Assembly (NCBI RefSeq): GCF_000317045.1
Contig: NC_019703.1
Coordinates: forward strand, 3,274,501-3,338,500
Source: Geitlerinema sp. PCC 7407
GTDB lineage: Bacteria > Cyanobacteriota > Cyanobacteriia > PCC-7407
Direction of reading: 5' to 3'
DNA length: 64,000 nt
The position numbers and the translations under genes are program-made. Shown here piece by piece: positions 27,542-36,393 of this stretch (its first letter is position 1; the number at the start of each line of letters is the position of its first letter). Under the pieces are notes generated by a model, which was given only the letters and a program-made list of their open reading frames with translations, did not search any database and had not been told where the DNA came from.

Positions 27542-29215
27542 TTAGGGCTGCGGGGCCTGGGCCTGGAGATCCTGGGGCTCGCGCCAGAAGGTGATGGCGG
27601 GGCTGATGGGCTGGAGCTGGGTCTCAGGGAAGTAGAAGCTGAGGATGCGATCGCTCGACCAGCCGAGCTCGGCGAGGCGATAGGAGCCGGTCTGGCTCAT
27701 GCCGACGCCGTGGCCCAGGCCGCCCCCGACAAAGGCATAGCCCCGCAAGGTTTTTTGGTCGCTCTGGTAGAGCGGGTCTAGGTAAAAGAGGGTGCTGTTG
27801 GGGGTCTCGAAGGCGCGCAGGAGCTCGTCTTTTTCGAGGGTGACGACGCCTTTGTCGGTGGTGACCTGCATCTGCTGGACGCGGCCCGAGGGCGATCGCC
27901 GAGAGACCTGAACCTGCTGAATGGTTTGGAAGCTGGCTAGGGGGTTCTTTTTGGCCTGGAGATAGGCCCGCAGATCCTGGTTGAGCTTTTGCAGGCTGCC
28001 TTCTTCTCGCCAGCGCAGCCACTTCCAGCCGTCTTCATTGAAGCCTTGCTTGATCTGAATAAAGCGCCGGAAGGCCTGCTCGTCGGAGAGATCTTGCTGG
28101 GCCAGGTTCCAGACGTTGTTGACGGAGTCGACTACGGGCCGCAGGTAGGGGCGGGGGGTGCCGTTCCAGACGTCGGTGAAGGAGGCGGTGACGCCGCCGG
28201 TCGTGGAGGAGTAGAGGGCGTCGACCAGCTCATCTTGGTAGGTCAGGACCAGGCCGCGGGTGGCGGCGATCGCCCGGTCGGTCTGGGGCGTGGTGCCATC
28301 GAGGCCCCAGTACACCTGGCACTGGGTGTCGGCGCACAGCTCGTAGTTGTCGACGGCGAAGCGGCGCAGATTCCGGAGGGCGTAGGTCCGGGCCAAGATC
28401 GCCTGGGCTTCGATGGCGTTTTGGGGAGCACCTGCGCCGATCTCGTGGGGCACCACGCCTCGCAGGTAGGTTTCGAGGGGCACGAAGTTCACGAGGGTGT
28501 AGGTGCCGTAGGTGTTGGGCTGGAGGCGGAGGCTGCCGGCGTACAGGCTGCGATCGCTGCCGTCCGCTCCTTCCTCCACTCGAATCAGGCCCTGGCCAGC
28601 GGTGATGTCCACTTCGTCCCGGTTGTAGCGATAGCCATTCACCACCCACGAGCTCTTGGGCACGGCGGTGAGCGTCTGGGAGTCGAGGAAGGGGCCGCTG
28701 ATTTCGGCCATTTCGATGCTGCGCAGGAGCAAGCGGCGCAGCAGGGGCGTGCTGTAAACCGATCGCTTGGCCCACACTTGCCAGTTGCCGGGCTGGGCGA
28801 TTTCTACTTCGATGCCCCGCGATCGCCACTGGTTGGCGCTGTCTTCCGCGCTTTCAAAGCTCCGGTGGGTGCTGAGCACCACCCGCTCTTGGACCACTTG
28901 CTCGGTGAGGGGCTGGGGTTTGGCCTCGATCACCATGGTCGTCGCTTCGATGGTTTCGGTTTTGTCGCCGGTCTGGAAGCTCAGCGTCAGGCGATCGCCC
29001 GGCTGGGCCTTGAGGGTGAGCTTGTCAGTGGGCTTGGAGCCAAAGCGCTGGACCACGCCGACTTTGAGCTCGATATCCTGGTTCCCTTGCGCTTTGGCTT
29101 CTGGCGTGGCGCTTCCGAGCCAGCAGGTTGCTAAGAGGGCGATCGCCGACCACCGCTGCCAGTGAGGTATCCAGCGAGGCAGCACAGCAGACAAAGCAGA
29201 AGAAGAATAACCCAT
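27542..29215 (-). CDS. SpoIID/LytB-domain protein
   Basis: 557 aa from the ATG at 29215 (MGYSSSALSAV), which opens directly into a signal peptide (about 20-42, ending PEAKAQG). The longer frame upstream has no coding character. An SPOR-like stretch (about 100-150) precedes the SpoIID domain (about 210-550; FVPLETYLRGVVPHEIGAG, ARTYALRN, GLGHGVGMSQTGSYRLAE). SpoIID proteins are lytic transglycosylases or amidase enhancers acting on peptidoglycan. In cyanobacteria the role is probably cell-wall remodelling. It is monocistronic. Confidence 0.9.
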   Translation of the reverse strand: MGYSSSALSAVLPRWIPHWQRWSAIALLATCWLGSATPEAKAQGNQDIELKVGVVQRFGSKPTDKLTLKAQPGDRLTLSFQTGDKTETIEATTMVIEAKPQPLTEQVVQERVVLSTHRSFESAEDSANQWRSRGIEVEIAQPGNWQVWAKRSVYSTPLLRRLLLRSIEMAEISGPFLDSQTLTAVPKSSWVVNGYRYNRDEVDITAGQGLIRVEEGADGSDRSLYAGSLRLQPNTYGTYTLVNFVPLETYLRGVVPHEIGAGAPQNAIEAQAILARTYALRNLRRFAVDNYELCADTQCQVYWGLDGTTPQTDRAIAATRGLVLTYQDELVDALYSSTTGGVTASFTDVWNGTPRPYLRPVVDSVNNVWNLAQQDLSDEQAFRRFIQIKQGFNEDGWKWLRWREEGSLQKLNQDLRAYLQAKKNPLASFQTIQQVQVSRRSPSGRVQQMQVTTDKGVVTLEKDELLRAFETPNSTLFYLDPLYQSDQKTLRGYAFVGGGLGHGVGMSQTGSYRLAELGWSSDRILSFYFPETQLQPISPAITFWREPQDLQAQAPQP

Positions 29216-29523
29216 GGGCCGCAGCGTGTAAGGAGATCGAGGGTGAACGAACCGCAGAAGCGCAAAATCTCTTTCCCAAGATACAGCCCTTTTGGCGGGA
29301 GGCAAGGGCGATCGCCGGGCAGCCCGTTGCGCAAAGTGCCGTATCTTGAGCCCTTGACGCAAAACCTGTGTCCCTTTGTTTCCACCCCAGCGGGTGATGA
29401 TCCGGACACTGAGCCGCGCCAAGCTGGGAAAAACCGAGTTGCCGGCGATCGCAAGAGCCAGTTGCAACTCGTACTCATAACGAGTATGATTTAGAAAGAT
29501 TAAACACTGGAGGAACTCACCGA
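29216..29523. other. Divergent region between SpoIID gene and sulfiredoxin gene
   Basis: 308 bases. It contains the clear sulfiredoxin promoter with an embedded palindrome (listed separately). No clear promoter is seen for the SpoIID gene. Confidence 0.5.
29462..29490 (+). promoter_or_regulatory. Sigma70-type promoter with palindromic operator in the spacer
   Basis: TTGCAA (29462-29467) and TATGAT (29485-29490) are separated by exactly 17 bases. The spacer, with one base on each side, is the inverted repeat ACTCGT-N7-ACGAGT (29467-29485). A factor bound there would block polymerase. It lies 34 bases upstream of the sulfiredoxin ATG, which also has a GGAGG. Confidence 0.65.
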
Positions 29524-29787
29524 ATGGCAAGAGTCCAGGACATTCCCATCGCTGCAATTCGTCGGCCCCTCCCCCGAGGAACCGACCCCGACAAAGTCAT
29601 CGCGCTGATGGAGTCGATTCGCACCGAAGGGCTGCGCGAACCGATTGATGTGCTGGAGGTGGACGGCCAGTACTACGGATTTTCAGGCTGCCACCGCTAC
29701 GAAGCGTGTCAGCGCCTGGGTCTGGAAACCATTCGGTGTCGAGTCCGCCAAGCTCCCCGGTCCGTTTTGCGAATGCATTTGGCCTAG
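29524..29787 (+). CDS. srx: Sulfiredoxin
   Basis: 87 aa, full length for the cyanobacterial enzyme. The ATP- and sulfinate-binding motif with the catalytic cysteine is FSGCHRYEA. The N-terminal IPIAAIRRPLPR and C-terminal RVRQAPRSVLRMHL also match. It uses ATP to reduce the sulfinic acid of over-oxidised 2-Cys peroxiredoxin. A GGAGGAA Shine-Dalgarno precedes the ATG. It lies just upstream of a dps gene, but separated by 154 bases. Confidence 0.93.
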   Translation: MARVQDIPIAAIRRPLPRGTDPDKVIALMESIRTEGLREPIDVLEVDGQYYGFSGCHRYEACQRLGLETIRCRVRQAPRSVLRMHLA

Positions 29788-29941
29788 GAGGGCCGCATTT
29801 CGCCAGGAGAGGAGATTGGGCAGAATAACTCCGCCAGAAGATGCAAAAGCCCTAAAATTTCGCTAGAAACTGAATAAAGCTGCCGAATATTCAAGCATTT
29901 TGGATTTTGGCTTGGCTCACCGTTCATTCTTGGAGGAACGC

Positions 29942-30427
29942 ATGGCTGCGAAAGTGCAACCGATCGAAGTCAATATCGGGATTGAAGAAGGTGACCGCAA
30001 GGCGATCGCCGAGGGTCTCTCTCACCTGTTGGCAGACACCTACACGCTGTACCTCAAGACCCACTACTTCCACTGGAACGTGACCGGTCCGATGTTCCAG
30101 TCCCTGCATCAGCTCTTTGAGACGCAGTACACCGAACTGGCGATCGCCGTTGACGATGTGGCAGAGCGGATCCGGACGCTGGGCTACCCGGCACCAGGCA
30201 GCTACAGCGAGTACGCTGAGCTTAGCTCGATCAAGGAAACTCGCGGCGTCCCCAAGGCCGAAGACATGATCCGGCTGCTGGTGGAAGCCAACGAAGCTGT
30301 GGTTCGCACGGCCCGGGCCACCTTCCCGGCTGTCGAAAAAGCCAGTGATGAATCGACGGCGGATCTGCTCACCGAGCGGATGCGAGTTCACGAAAAAGCA
30401 GCCTGGATGCTCCGCAGCTTCCTGTAA
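29942..30427 (+). CDS. dps: Dps-family ferritin-like protein
   Basis: 161 aa from the ATG at 29942, which has a GGAGGAA Shine-Dalgarno. The ferroxidase-centre pattern of Dps is present: YLKTHYFHWNVTGPMFQSLH, then FETQYTELAIAVDDVAERI. Dps dodecamers oxidise and store iron with hydrogen peroxide, protecting DNA. The neighbouring sulfiredoxin also belongs to peroxide defence. This copy is of the standard bacterial type and differs from the second Dps at 56911-57465. Confidence 0.93.
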   Translation: MAAKVQPIEVNIGIEEGDRKAIAEGLSHLLADTYTLYLKTHYFHWNVTGPMFQSLHQLFETQYTELAIAVDDVAERIRTLGYPAPGSYSEYAELSSIKETRGVPKAEDMIRLLVEANEAVVRTARATFPAVEKASDESTADLLTERMRVHEKAAWMLRSFL

Positions 30428-30488
30428 GACTTGGCTGTGAGCAACGTTCCTGCTAACCAAAGCGTTGCCACACCGCCTTAAACCCCGG

Positions 30489-30522
30489 CCCCCTTCTCCG
30501 ATATCGCGAGGAGGGGGTTTTT
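30489..30522 (+). terminator. Terminator after dps
   Basis: Stem CCCCCTTCTCC with GGAGGAGGGGG-type partner, then TTTTT. It lies about 60 bases past the dps stop. Confidence 0.8.
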
Positions 30523-30671
30523 GATGGTCTGGAGAACTGGCGAAAAGGGAGTTTTCGGGACTCAACTGACGGAATTTTTGGCGGAGGGCGATCGCCCTCC
30601 GCCGCGCACGCTGGACAATGATCAACAGTTGCAGTGGCAACGGTGAGCAGTTGTTGACGACATCCCAGCCC

Positions 30672-31325
30672 ATGGCTTCTTCAGCAGAATACGAGCAGCG
30701 GCTTCAGGCCCACCTGCGATCGCGCAAGATTTCGAGTTTGCGAGTCCTGGCCAAGCAGGCCGGGGTCTCCCGGTGGCAGGTGCAGCAGCTCCGCCAGGGT
30801 CGCGCAGATCAGATGCGGGTGGAGCCGCTGCGGAAGCTGGCGATCGCCCTGGGACTGTCGCTGGAGGAGGCGATCGCCCAGTTCTCGCTCTTCCGCTCAG
30901 ACACGCTGTCAGCCCAGACGGTCGCCACGAGCCCAGACCTCGCCGCCGAGTATCGCCGCCTTCAGGACCAGCTGACTCAGCAGCGCACCCAGCTCCAGCT
31001 TGAGTTTGAGCAGGCCAGCCTCGATCGCCTGGAGTCCTGGCTGCGGCAGTGGCCCCGGATCGTCCATCTGGCCCGCCAGCGCCCAGAGCTGTCTGCCGCC
31101 CAGCTCGACGCGCTGCTCAAGCAGCTTTTGCCCCTGCACCAGCTCCTCGACACCTGGGAAGTCGAGCCCATCGGCAGCGTGGATGAGGCCGTGGCCTACG
31201 CGCCCCAGTGGCACACCCTCGTCCAGGGACTAGCCGCCGAGGGCGATCGCGTGCGGGTCCAGCGTCCCGGCTATCGCCACCGCGACCGACTGCTCTTTCG
31301 GGCAGAGGTGGTCGCGGACGGCTAG
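30672..31325 (+). CDS. HTH (XRE-like) and GrpE-like fusion protein
   Basis: 217 aa from the ATG at 30672. Residues about 8-75 form a helix-turn-helix (LAKQAGVSRWQVQQLRQGR). A coiled coil (about 95-145) follows. The last 70 residues match the GrpE four-helix and beta-wing part: LKQLLPLHQLLDTWEVEPIG, then YAPQWH in the position of GrpE DPxxH, then GDRVRVQRPGYRHRDRLLFR. GrpE proteins exchange nucleotide on DnaK. A DNA-binding domain on a GrpE core suggests chaperone-linked regulation, which is inference. It converges with the DUF1350 gene two bases apart. Confidence 0.8.
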   Translation: MASSAEYEQRLQAHLRSRKISSLRVLAKQAGVSRWQVQQLRQGRADQMRVEPLRKLAIALGLSLEEAIAQFSLFRSDTLSAQTVATSPDLAAEYRRLQDQLTQQRTQLQLEFEQASLDRLESWLRQWPRIVHLARQRPELSAAQLDALLKQLLPLHQLLDTWEVEPIGSVDEAVAYAPQWHTLVQGLAAEGDRVRVQRPGYRHRDRLLFRAEVVADG

Positions 31326-31327
31326 CC

Positions 31328-32110
31328 CTAGGTGCGGAGGGGCGCCAAGGGATTGAGCCAGCGCAGGATCTCGTCCCGGAGCGGATTGAGGTCGCGGTAC
31401 ACCTCTTGCTTGACGAACTGGGCGATCGCGTCGATGGGCGAAAACGACTCGCCCACCTGCCACGCGATATCCTGGCCCAGCGGCGTCAAGTGGTTGCCCT
31501 TGAGGGTCCGCAAGACGGTCATGCGCGGAAAGCGCTTTTGCAGGACGATGTCGAGGGTTTTGGTCTGGTCGATGTCGTCGTTGGTGAACTGGATCAGCAG
31601 GTTTCGGCGAATCTGGTAGTCCCGAGCGATCAGGTCATTGGTCTCGGCCGGAGACGGCGTGAACTCCACCGAAAAGGACGGCGTGAACTGCTGGAACTGC
31701 TCCAAAAACGGAATCGATCGCTTCGCTGGATAGTTATTGAAAGCCATAAACGCATTGCCCGCGCGCTCCACCGGATACAGGCTGCCGATGAGCAAGTGCA
31801 GCTTGCAGCCCATGCTGTGCCCCAGGCCGTAAACCGGGAGATACTGCCGGTTAAAGTCCGTTTCCTGGAGCTGGTAAAAGGCGCGGTTGAAGTTGCGAAT
31901 GACCTGCTGGGCGATCGCCTGATGGTCAAAGGTATTCACAAAGGGCGTGGCCACCACCCCATAGCCTTGCTTGGCCAGACTTTCGAGGAGCCACCGATAG
32001 GTAATGTGGGGCGCGGTCGCCACAAAGGCCCCTCCCAAAAAATGCACAATGCCAACGGGTCGGCGCGGCATCAGCACCCAGTTACCGTGCAGTTCTTTCC
32101 ACTCAGCCAC
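31328..32110 (-). CDS. DUF1350 alpha/beta-hydrolase-like protein
   Basis: 260 aa. The DUF1350 family is conserved in cyanobacteria and chloroplasts and its function is unknown. Seen are the start (GNWVLMPRRPVGIVHFLGGA) and the nucleophile-elbow sequence GHSMGCKLHLL. A late histidine (GNHLTPLG) could complete a catalytic triad. It carries no signal peptide. It is monocistronic, with HIP1 sequences upstream. Confidence 0.85.
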   Translation of the reverse strand: MAEWKELHGNWVLMPRRPVGIVHFLGGAFVATAPHITYRWLLESLAKQGYGVVATPFVNTFDHQAIAQQVIRNFNRAFYQLQETDFNRQYLPVYGLGHSMGCKLHLLIGSLYPVERAGNAFMAFNNYPAKRSIPFLEQFQQFTPSFSVEFTPSPAETNDLIARDYQIRRNLLIQFTNDDIDQTKTLDIVLQKRFPRMTVLRTLKGNHLTPLGQDIAWQVGESFSPIDAIAQFVKQEVYRDLNPLRDEILRWLNPLAPLRT

Positions 32111-32287
32111 AGGTGTCCCCTAGCGCTTGGTTTTCTCCCCAAAGGATTGATGGTTGGGGGTTTCAGAATCTTTTCAGAGTCCTTAAGAAAATATAGATCC
32201 TCCGGCGGCGCTCTAGGGGCGATCGCGCCTTAGCCAAAACTGGGCAGCGTGGCTCAGAGAGCTTCTAGGCGGGAGCCAGGGGCTCTG

Positions 32288-32524
32288 CTAGCCGCGCGAT
32301 CGCCGGACGATATCCTGGGCTTTTTGCCAGTACCAGTCTTCGGTCTGGCCCGGATAGTCTCGGCGCAGGCGCGAGGCCGTTTTGCGCAGGAGCTTGCCCC
32401 GGGACGGGCGGCCCAGCACGGCGATTTTGCGGGAGCGGCCGGGAGACGAAGGGGAGCGGCCCAGCCACAAAAGCCACAAAAACAGACTCACAATGACGGC
32501 GATCGCCCCAAGAAAGACCCCCAT
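32288..32524 (-). CDS. Small membrane-anchored hypothetical protein
   Basis: 78 aa. One N-terminal membrane helix (about 3-23, FLGAIAVIVSLFLWLLWL) is followed by an Arg/Lys-rich cytoplasmic part ending EDWYWQKAQDIVRRSRG. A GGGAG lies nine bases before the ATG on the minus strand, which favours this frame over two overlapping ones. I do not recognise a family. Confidence 0.55.
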   Translation of the reverse strand: MGVFLGAIAVIVSLFLWLLWLGRSPSSPGRSRKIAVLGRPSRGKLLRKTASRLRRDYPGQTEDWYWQKAQDIVRRSRG

Positions 32525-32690
32525 GGCATTTTTCTCCCTTCAGCAGCTTGGTCTTTAGAGTTCCCGCAGCGATCGGCCCAATCAAGACCTAGGGCCGAAA
32601 ATTTCGATCGCCGCCCTAGACTCATAAAGATGCACGTTGGGCGCGATCGCCCTTCACCCACCCAAATCTGGAGAGAAAGCGACTGTGACA

Positions 32691-33524
32691 ATGTCTGGGG
32701 CTCCGACAACGCAGCCGTGGTGCGGCACCTTGGACCTGGTGTACGCCCAGCGCCAAGGCATCACCCAACCGATCCACAACCTGGCCCTGGCCCCGCTCAA
32801 GATTCAGCGGCCGTTTCACCCGGAGGGGGCCGTGTGTCATAGCGTCTTGCTGCACACGGCGGGCGGTATCGTGGGGGGCGATCGCCTGACGATCCGCGCT
32901 CGCCTAGAGCCCGAAAGCCACGCCCTGCTTACCACAGCCGCCGCCAGCAAACTGTACCGCAGTAACGGTTTTGAAGCGCAGCAAAGGGTTCATTTAGACG
33001 TGGGAGCAGGGGCCTGCGTGGAGTGGCTGCCCCAGGAAAGCATCGTGTTTGATGGCGCAGTGTATCGCCAGGACTTGCGAGTAGAATTGGCTCCAGACGC
33101 TTGGTGGTTTGGCTGGGAGCTGACGCGCCTCGGTCGCAGCGCGCGGGGCGAGCGCTTTGTTCAGGGCAACTGGCGATCGCACACCGAAGTGTGGCGCCAA
33201 GGCCAGCCCCTGTGGATCGATCGCCAATGGCTGCCCGGAAATCCGGCGTGGCTGGACAGTCCCCACGGCCTCCACGGGCGATCGCTGGTGGGCAGCTTTG
33301 CGGTGGTGGGGCAGCCCATCGCGCCGGAGCTGGTGGCCGAGGCCCGCGCGCTGTGGCAGGGCCGCGGCGAAGTCGGCGTGACGCGGCTGATGGCAGGGAT
33401 GCTCTGCCGCTACCGGGGCGACTCCACCGAAGAAGCCCGCGCCTGGATGCTCCGCGTCTGGGACCTGCTGCGCCAAGCCCTCATTCAGCGTCCCGCCTGT
33501 CCGCCCCGAGTATGGCCGCTGTGA
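32691..33524 (+). CDS. ureD: Urease accessory protein UreD
   Basis: 277 aa from the ATG at 32691. UreD binds the urease apoenzyme and with UreF/UreG helps deliver nickel. Diagnostic segments are LLHTAGGIVGGDRL, AAASKLYRS and EWLPQESIVFDGA. It is the first gene of ureD-A-B-C. ureE, ureF and ureG are not in the window, so the nickel-loading set is split. Confidence 0.93.
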   Translation: MSGAPTTQPWCGTLDLVYAQRQGITQPIHNLALAPLKIQRPFHPEGAVCHSVLLHTAGGIVGGDRLTIRARLEPESHALLTTAAASKLYRSNGFEAQQRVHLDVGAGACVEWLPQESIVFDGAVYRQDLRVELAPDAWWFGWELTRLGRSARGERFVQGNWRSHTEVWRQGQPLWIDRQWLPGNPAWLDSPHGLHGRSLVGSFAVVGQPIAPELVAEARALWQGRGEVGVTRLMAGMLCRYRGDSTEEARAWMLRVWDLLRQALIQRPACPPRVWPL

Positions 33525-33544
33525 GCCTTGGCAAGCGTTTGGCC

Positions 33545-33598
33545 CCTATTTGGCTCTCATAAATTTGGCTTCTATTTGGCTTCTATCTGGCCTCTGTT
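33545..33598 (+). repeat. Short imperfect tandem repeats between ureD and ureA
   Basis: Four successive units resembling ATTTGGCTTCT lie here (the third and fourth differ by a few bases), ending 15 bases before the ureA start. They could arise by slippage and may change the leader between ureD and ureA. Confidence 0.6.
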
Positions 33599-33612
33599 AA
33601 GGAGATGCACTG

Positions 33613-33915
33613 GTGCAGTTAACCCCTCAAGAAAAAGACAAACTGCTGATTTTCACCGCCGCCCTGGTGGCCGAGCGGCGCAAAAACCGCGGCCTCAAGC
33701 TCAACCACCCCGAGGCAGTGGCCTACCTCTCGGCCGCCATCCTCGAAGGGGCGCGGGACGGGCGATCGGTGGCTGATTTGATGAACTACGGCACGACGCT
33801 CCTGGGCCGCGACGACGTCATGGAGGGGGTGCCCGAGATGATTCCTGAGGTGCAGGTGGAGGCGACGTTTCCCGATGGCACCAAGCTGGTCACCGTTCAC
33901 CATCCCATTCGCTAG
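33613..33915 (+). CDS. ureA: Urease gamma subunit
   Basis: 100 aa, standard length. It starts with GTG ([14 protein letters not shown]) after an AAGGAG-type ribosome site. It contains [16 protein letters not shown] and [19 protein letters not shown], typical of UreA. It forms the (alpha-beta-gamma)3 urease with UreB and UreC. It is 11 bases upstream of ureB. Confidence 0.96.
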   Translation: MQLTPQEKDKLLIFTAALVAERRKNRGLKLNHPEAVAYLSAAILEGARDGRSVADLMNYGTTLLGRDDVMEGVPEMIPEVQVEATFPDGTKLVTVHHPIR

Positions 33916-33926
33916 GAGCGATCGCC

Positions 33927-34301
33927 ATGATTCCCGGAGAGCTGTTGGTTGATGCGGGCGACATCGAGCTAAACGCCGGACGGCCCACCGTCACCCTCAC
34001 GGTGGCCAACACGGGCGATCGCCCGATTCAGGTGGGGTCTCACTTTCACTTTTTTGAAGTCAACTCGGCCTTGCGCTTCGATCGCGCCCTGGCCCGCGGG
34101 TTCCGCCTCGACATCCCCGCAGGCACGGCGGTGCGCTTTGAGCCCGGCGACGAAAAGCAGGTCACCCTGGTCGCTTTGGCCGGCAGCCGCGAGGTCTACG
34201 GCCTCAATGGCCAAATCAACGGCCCTCTTGACACAGCTCCTGACGAGCAGGACACCGGCAAAGGGGCCAAAGCCAAGGGCCACAAAAAGAAGAAAAAGTA
34301 A
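33927..34301 (+). CDS. ureB: Urease beta subunit with lysine-rich tail
   Basis: 124 aa. The core (about 1-102) is a normal UreB ([34 protein letters not shown]). A tail of about 20 residues follows and ends in a run of lysines ([10 protein letters not shown]), longer and more basic than in the usual beta subunit. The tail may bind nucleic acid, membrane or a partner, or may be neutral. It lies between ureA (11 bases) and ureC (85 bases). Confidence 0.95.
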   Translation: MIPGELLVDAGDIELNAGRPTVTLTVANTGDRPIQVGSHFHFFEVNSALRFDRALARGFRLDIPAGTAVRFEPGDEKQVTLVALAGSREVYGLNGQINGPLDTAPDEQDTGKGAKAKGHKKKKK

Positions 34302-34386
34302 CTTCGCAAGAATCAGTTTGGGCGGCGGGCACCCTCTGGGGCGACCAGTCCCGGGGCAAATCAGGCGCTAATGCAAGGGAAAACAG

Positions 34387-36096
34387 ATGAGCTACAGAAT
34401 GGATCGGCGGGCCTATGCGGAAACCTACGGGCCGACGGTGGGCGATCGCGTGCGGCTGGCAGACACGGACTTGATCATCGAAGTTGAGCGGGACCACACC
34501 ACCTACGGCGACGAAGTGAAGTTTGGCGGCGGCAAGGTCATCCGCGAAGGCATGGGCCAGTCGCCTCTCTCGCGGGACGAAGGCGCGGTGGATCTGGTGA
34601 TCACCAACGCGCTGATCCTGGACTGGTGGGGCATCGTCAAAGCCGACATCGGGGTCAAAGACGGTCGCATTGTCGCCATCGGCAAAGCGGGCAACCCCCA
34701 CATTCAAGACGCCATCGACATCATCATCGGCCCGAGTACCGAGGCGATCGCCGGTGAGGGGATGATCCTGACGGCGGGCGGCATCGACGCTCACGTTCAC
34801 TTCATCTGTCCTCAGCAGATCGAAACCGCGATCGCCTCGGGCATCACCACCTTGATCGGCGGCGGCACTGGTCCCGCCACCGGCACCAACGCCACCACCT
34901 GCACCCCCGGCCCCTGGAACCTCCACCGGATGCTGCAAGCCGCCGACGCCTTCCCCGTGAACCTGGGCTTTTTGGGCAAGGGCAACAGCGCCAAGGCCAA
35001 GGGACTGCGCGAGCAGGTGGAGGCTGGAGCCATCGGCCTGAAGCTCCACGAAGACTGGGGCACCACGCCCGCCGCCATCGACACCTGCCTCAGCGTGGCA
35101 GACGCCTACGACATCCAGGTGGCCATCCACACCGACACCCTCAACGAATCAGGCTTTGTGGAAGACACCATTGCTGCCTTTCAGGGGCGGGTCATCCACA
35201 CCTACCACACCGAGGGAGCCGGAGGGGGCCACGCCCCGGACATCATCCGGGTGTGCGGCGAGACCAATGTACTGCCGTCTTCGACCAATCCCACGCGGCC
35301 CTACACCGTCAATACGCTGGATGAGCACCTCGACATGCTGATGGTGTGCCACCACCTGAGCCCCAGCATTCCCGAGGACGTGGCATTTGCGGAGTCTCGG
35401 ATTCGGCGAGAGACCATCGCCGCCGAAGATATCTTGCAGGATCTGGGCGCCTTTAGCATGATCTCCTCGGATTCCCAGGCCATGGGTCGAGTGGGCGAGG
35501 TGATCATTCGCACTTGGCAGACGGCCCACAAGATGAAGGTGCAGCGAGGCGCTCTGGCCGAAGATTCGGAGCGCCACGACAACCAGCGGGCCAAGCGCTA
35601 TGTGGCGAAGTACACAATCAATCCGGCGATCGCCCACGGCATTGCCCACGAGGTGGGATCGGTCGAGGTGGGCAAGCTGGCCGACTTGTGTCTCTGGAAA
35701 CCCGCTTTTTTTGGTGTGAAGCCGGAGCTAGTGATCAAGGGCGGGGCGATCGCCTGGGCCCAGATGGGCGACCCCAACGCCAGCATTCCCACGCCTCAGC
35801 CGGTGCACATGCGGCCCATGTTCGCGAGCTTTGGCGGGTCGATCGCCTCGACGTCTCTTACCTTTGTTTCCCAAGCCGCCCTCCAGGCCGACCTTCCCAG
35901 CCGCCTCGGCCTCCGCAAGCAGGCTGTCGCCGTCCGCAACATTCGCCAGCTCACCAAAGGTGACATGAAGCTCAACGACTATCAGCCCCAGATTCAGGTA
36001 GACCCAGAAACCTACGAGGTCCACGCTGATGGTCAACTGCTCACCTGCGAACCAGCCACCGTCCTGCCCATGGCCCAGCGCTATTTTCTGTTTTAG
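34387..36096 (+). CDS. ureC: Urease alpha (catalytic) subunit
   Basis: 569 aa, normal length. Nickel and catalytic residues are present: DAHVHF (two His), GLKLHEDWG (carbamylated Lys and His), [25 protein letters not shown], the flap VCHHL and SSDSQAMGR. It hydrolyses urea to ammonia and carbamate. It ends the ureDABC operon, and no hairpin terminator is obvious in the 297 bases that follow. Confidence 0.97.
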   Translation: MSYRMDRRAYAETYGPTVGDRVRLADTDLIIEVERDHTTYGDEVKFGGGKVIREGMGQSPLSRDEGAVDLVITNALILDWWGIVKADIGVKDGRIVAIGKAGNPHIQDAIDIIIGPSTEAIAGEGMILTAGGIDAHVHFICPQQIETAIASGITTLIGGGTGPATGTNATTCTPGPWNLHRMLQAADAFPVNLGFLGKGNSAKAKGLREQVEAGAIGLKLHEDWGTTPAAIDTCLSVADAYDIQVAIHTDTLNESGFVEDTIAAFQGRVIHTYHTEGAGGGHAPDIIRVCGETNVLPSSTNPTRPYTVNTLDEHLDMLMVCHHLSPSIPEDVAFAESRIRRETIAAEDILQDLGAFSMISSDSQAMGRVGEVIIRTWQTAHKMKVQRGALAEDSERHDNQRAKRYVAKYTINPAIAHGIAHEVGSVEVGKLADLCLWKPAFFGVKPELVIKGGAIAWAQMGDPNASIPTPQPVHMRPMFASFGGSIASTSLTFVSQAALQADLPSRLGLRKQAVAVRNIRQLTKGDMKLNDYQPQIQVDPETYEVHADGQLLTCEPATVLPMAQRYFLF

Positions 36097-36393
36097 GCTG
36101 CTCCGCGACGAAATAGATAGGCGATCGCGCTTTGCCAGCGTTTCCAGCCTCCACCCCTTCGCTTGAGAAATGGGGACTGGATTAGCCTGCAAACTTTTTT
36201 AAAGTTCAGACCCTGGACCCGGCCCCTCGCTGTAGCATTTCTCACCTAAGATGCTGCAATTACCACAGCAATCCTTCCTAGGGGTGACGAAAATTTCCTA
36301 ACTTCAAAATCACAATAGGCAACAGAGGATTTTTGATTAATCTCCCCCCTTCCCGTGCCTTTCGCACATCACGGTAGCAAATACCCCGGATTC

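Noticed and set aside
32265-32585. 106-codon minus-strand frame overlapping the 78-aa gene
   Set aside because: The 78-aa frame has a better ribosome site and a membrane helix followed by a plausible domain; the longer frame looks random.
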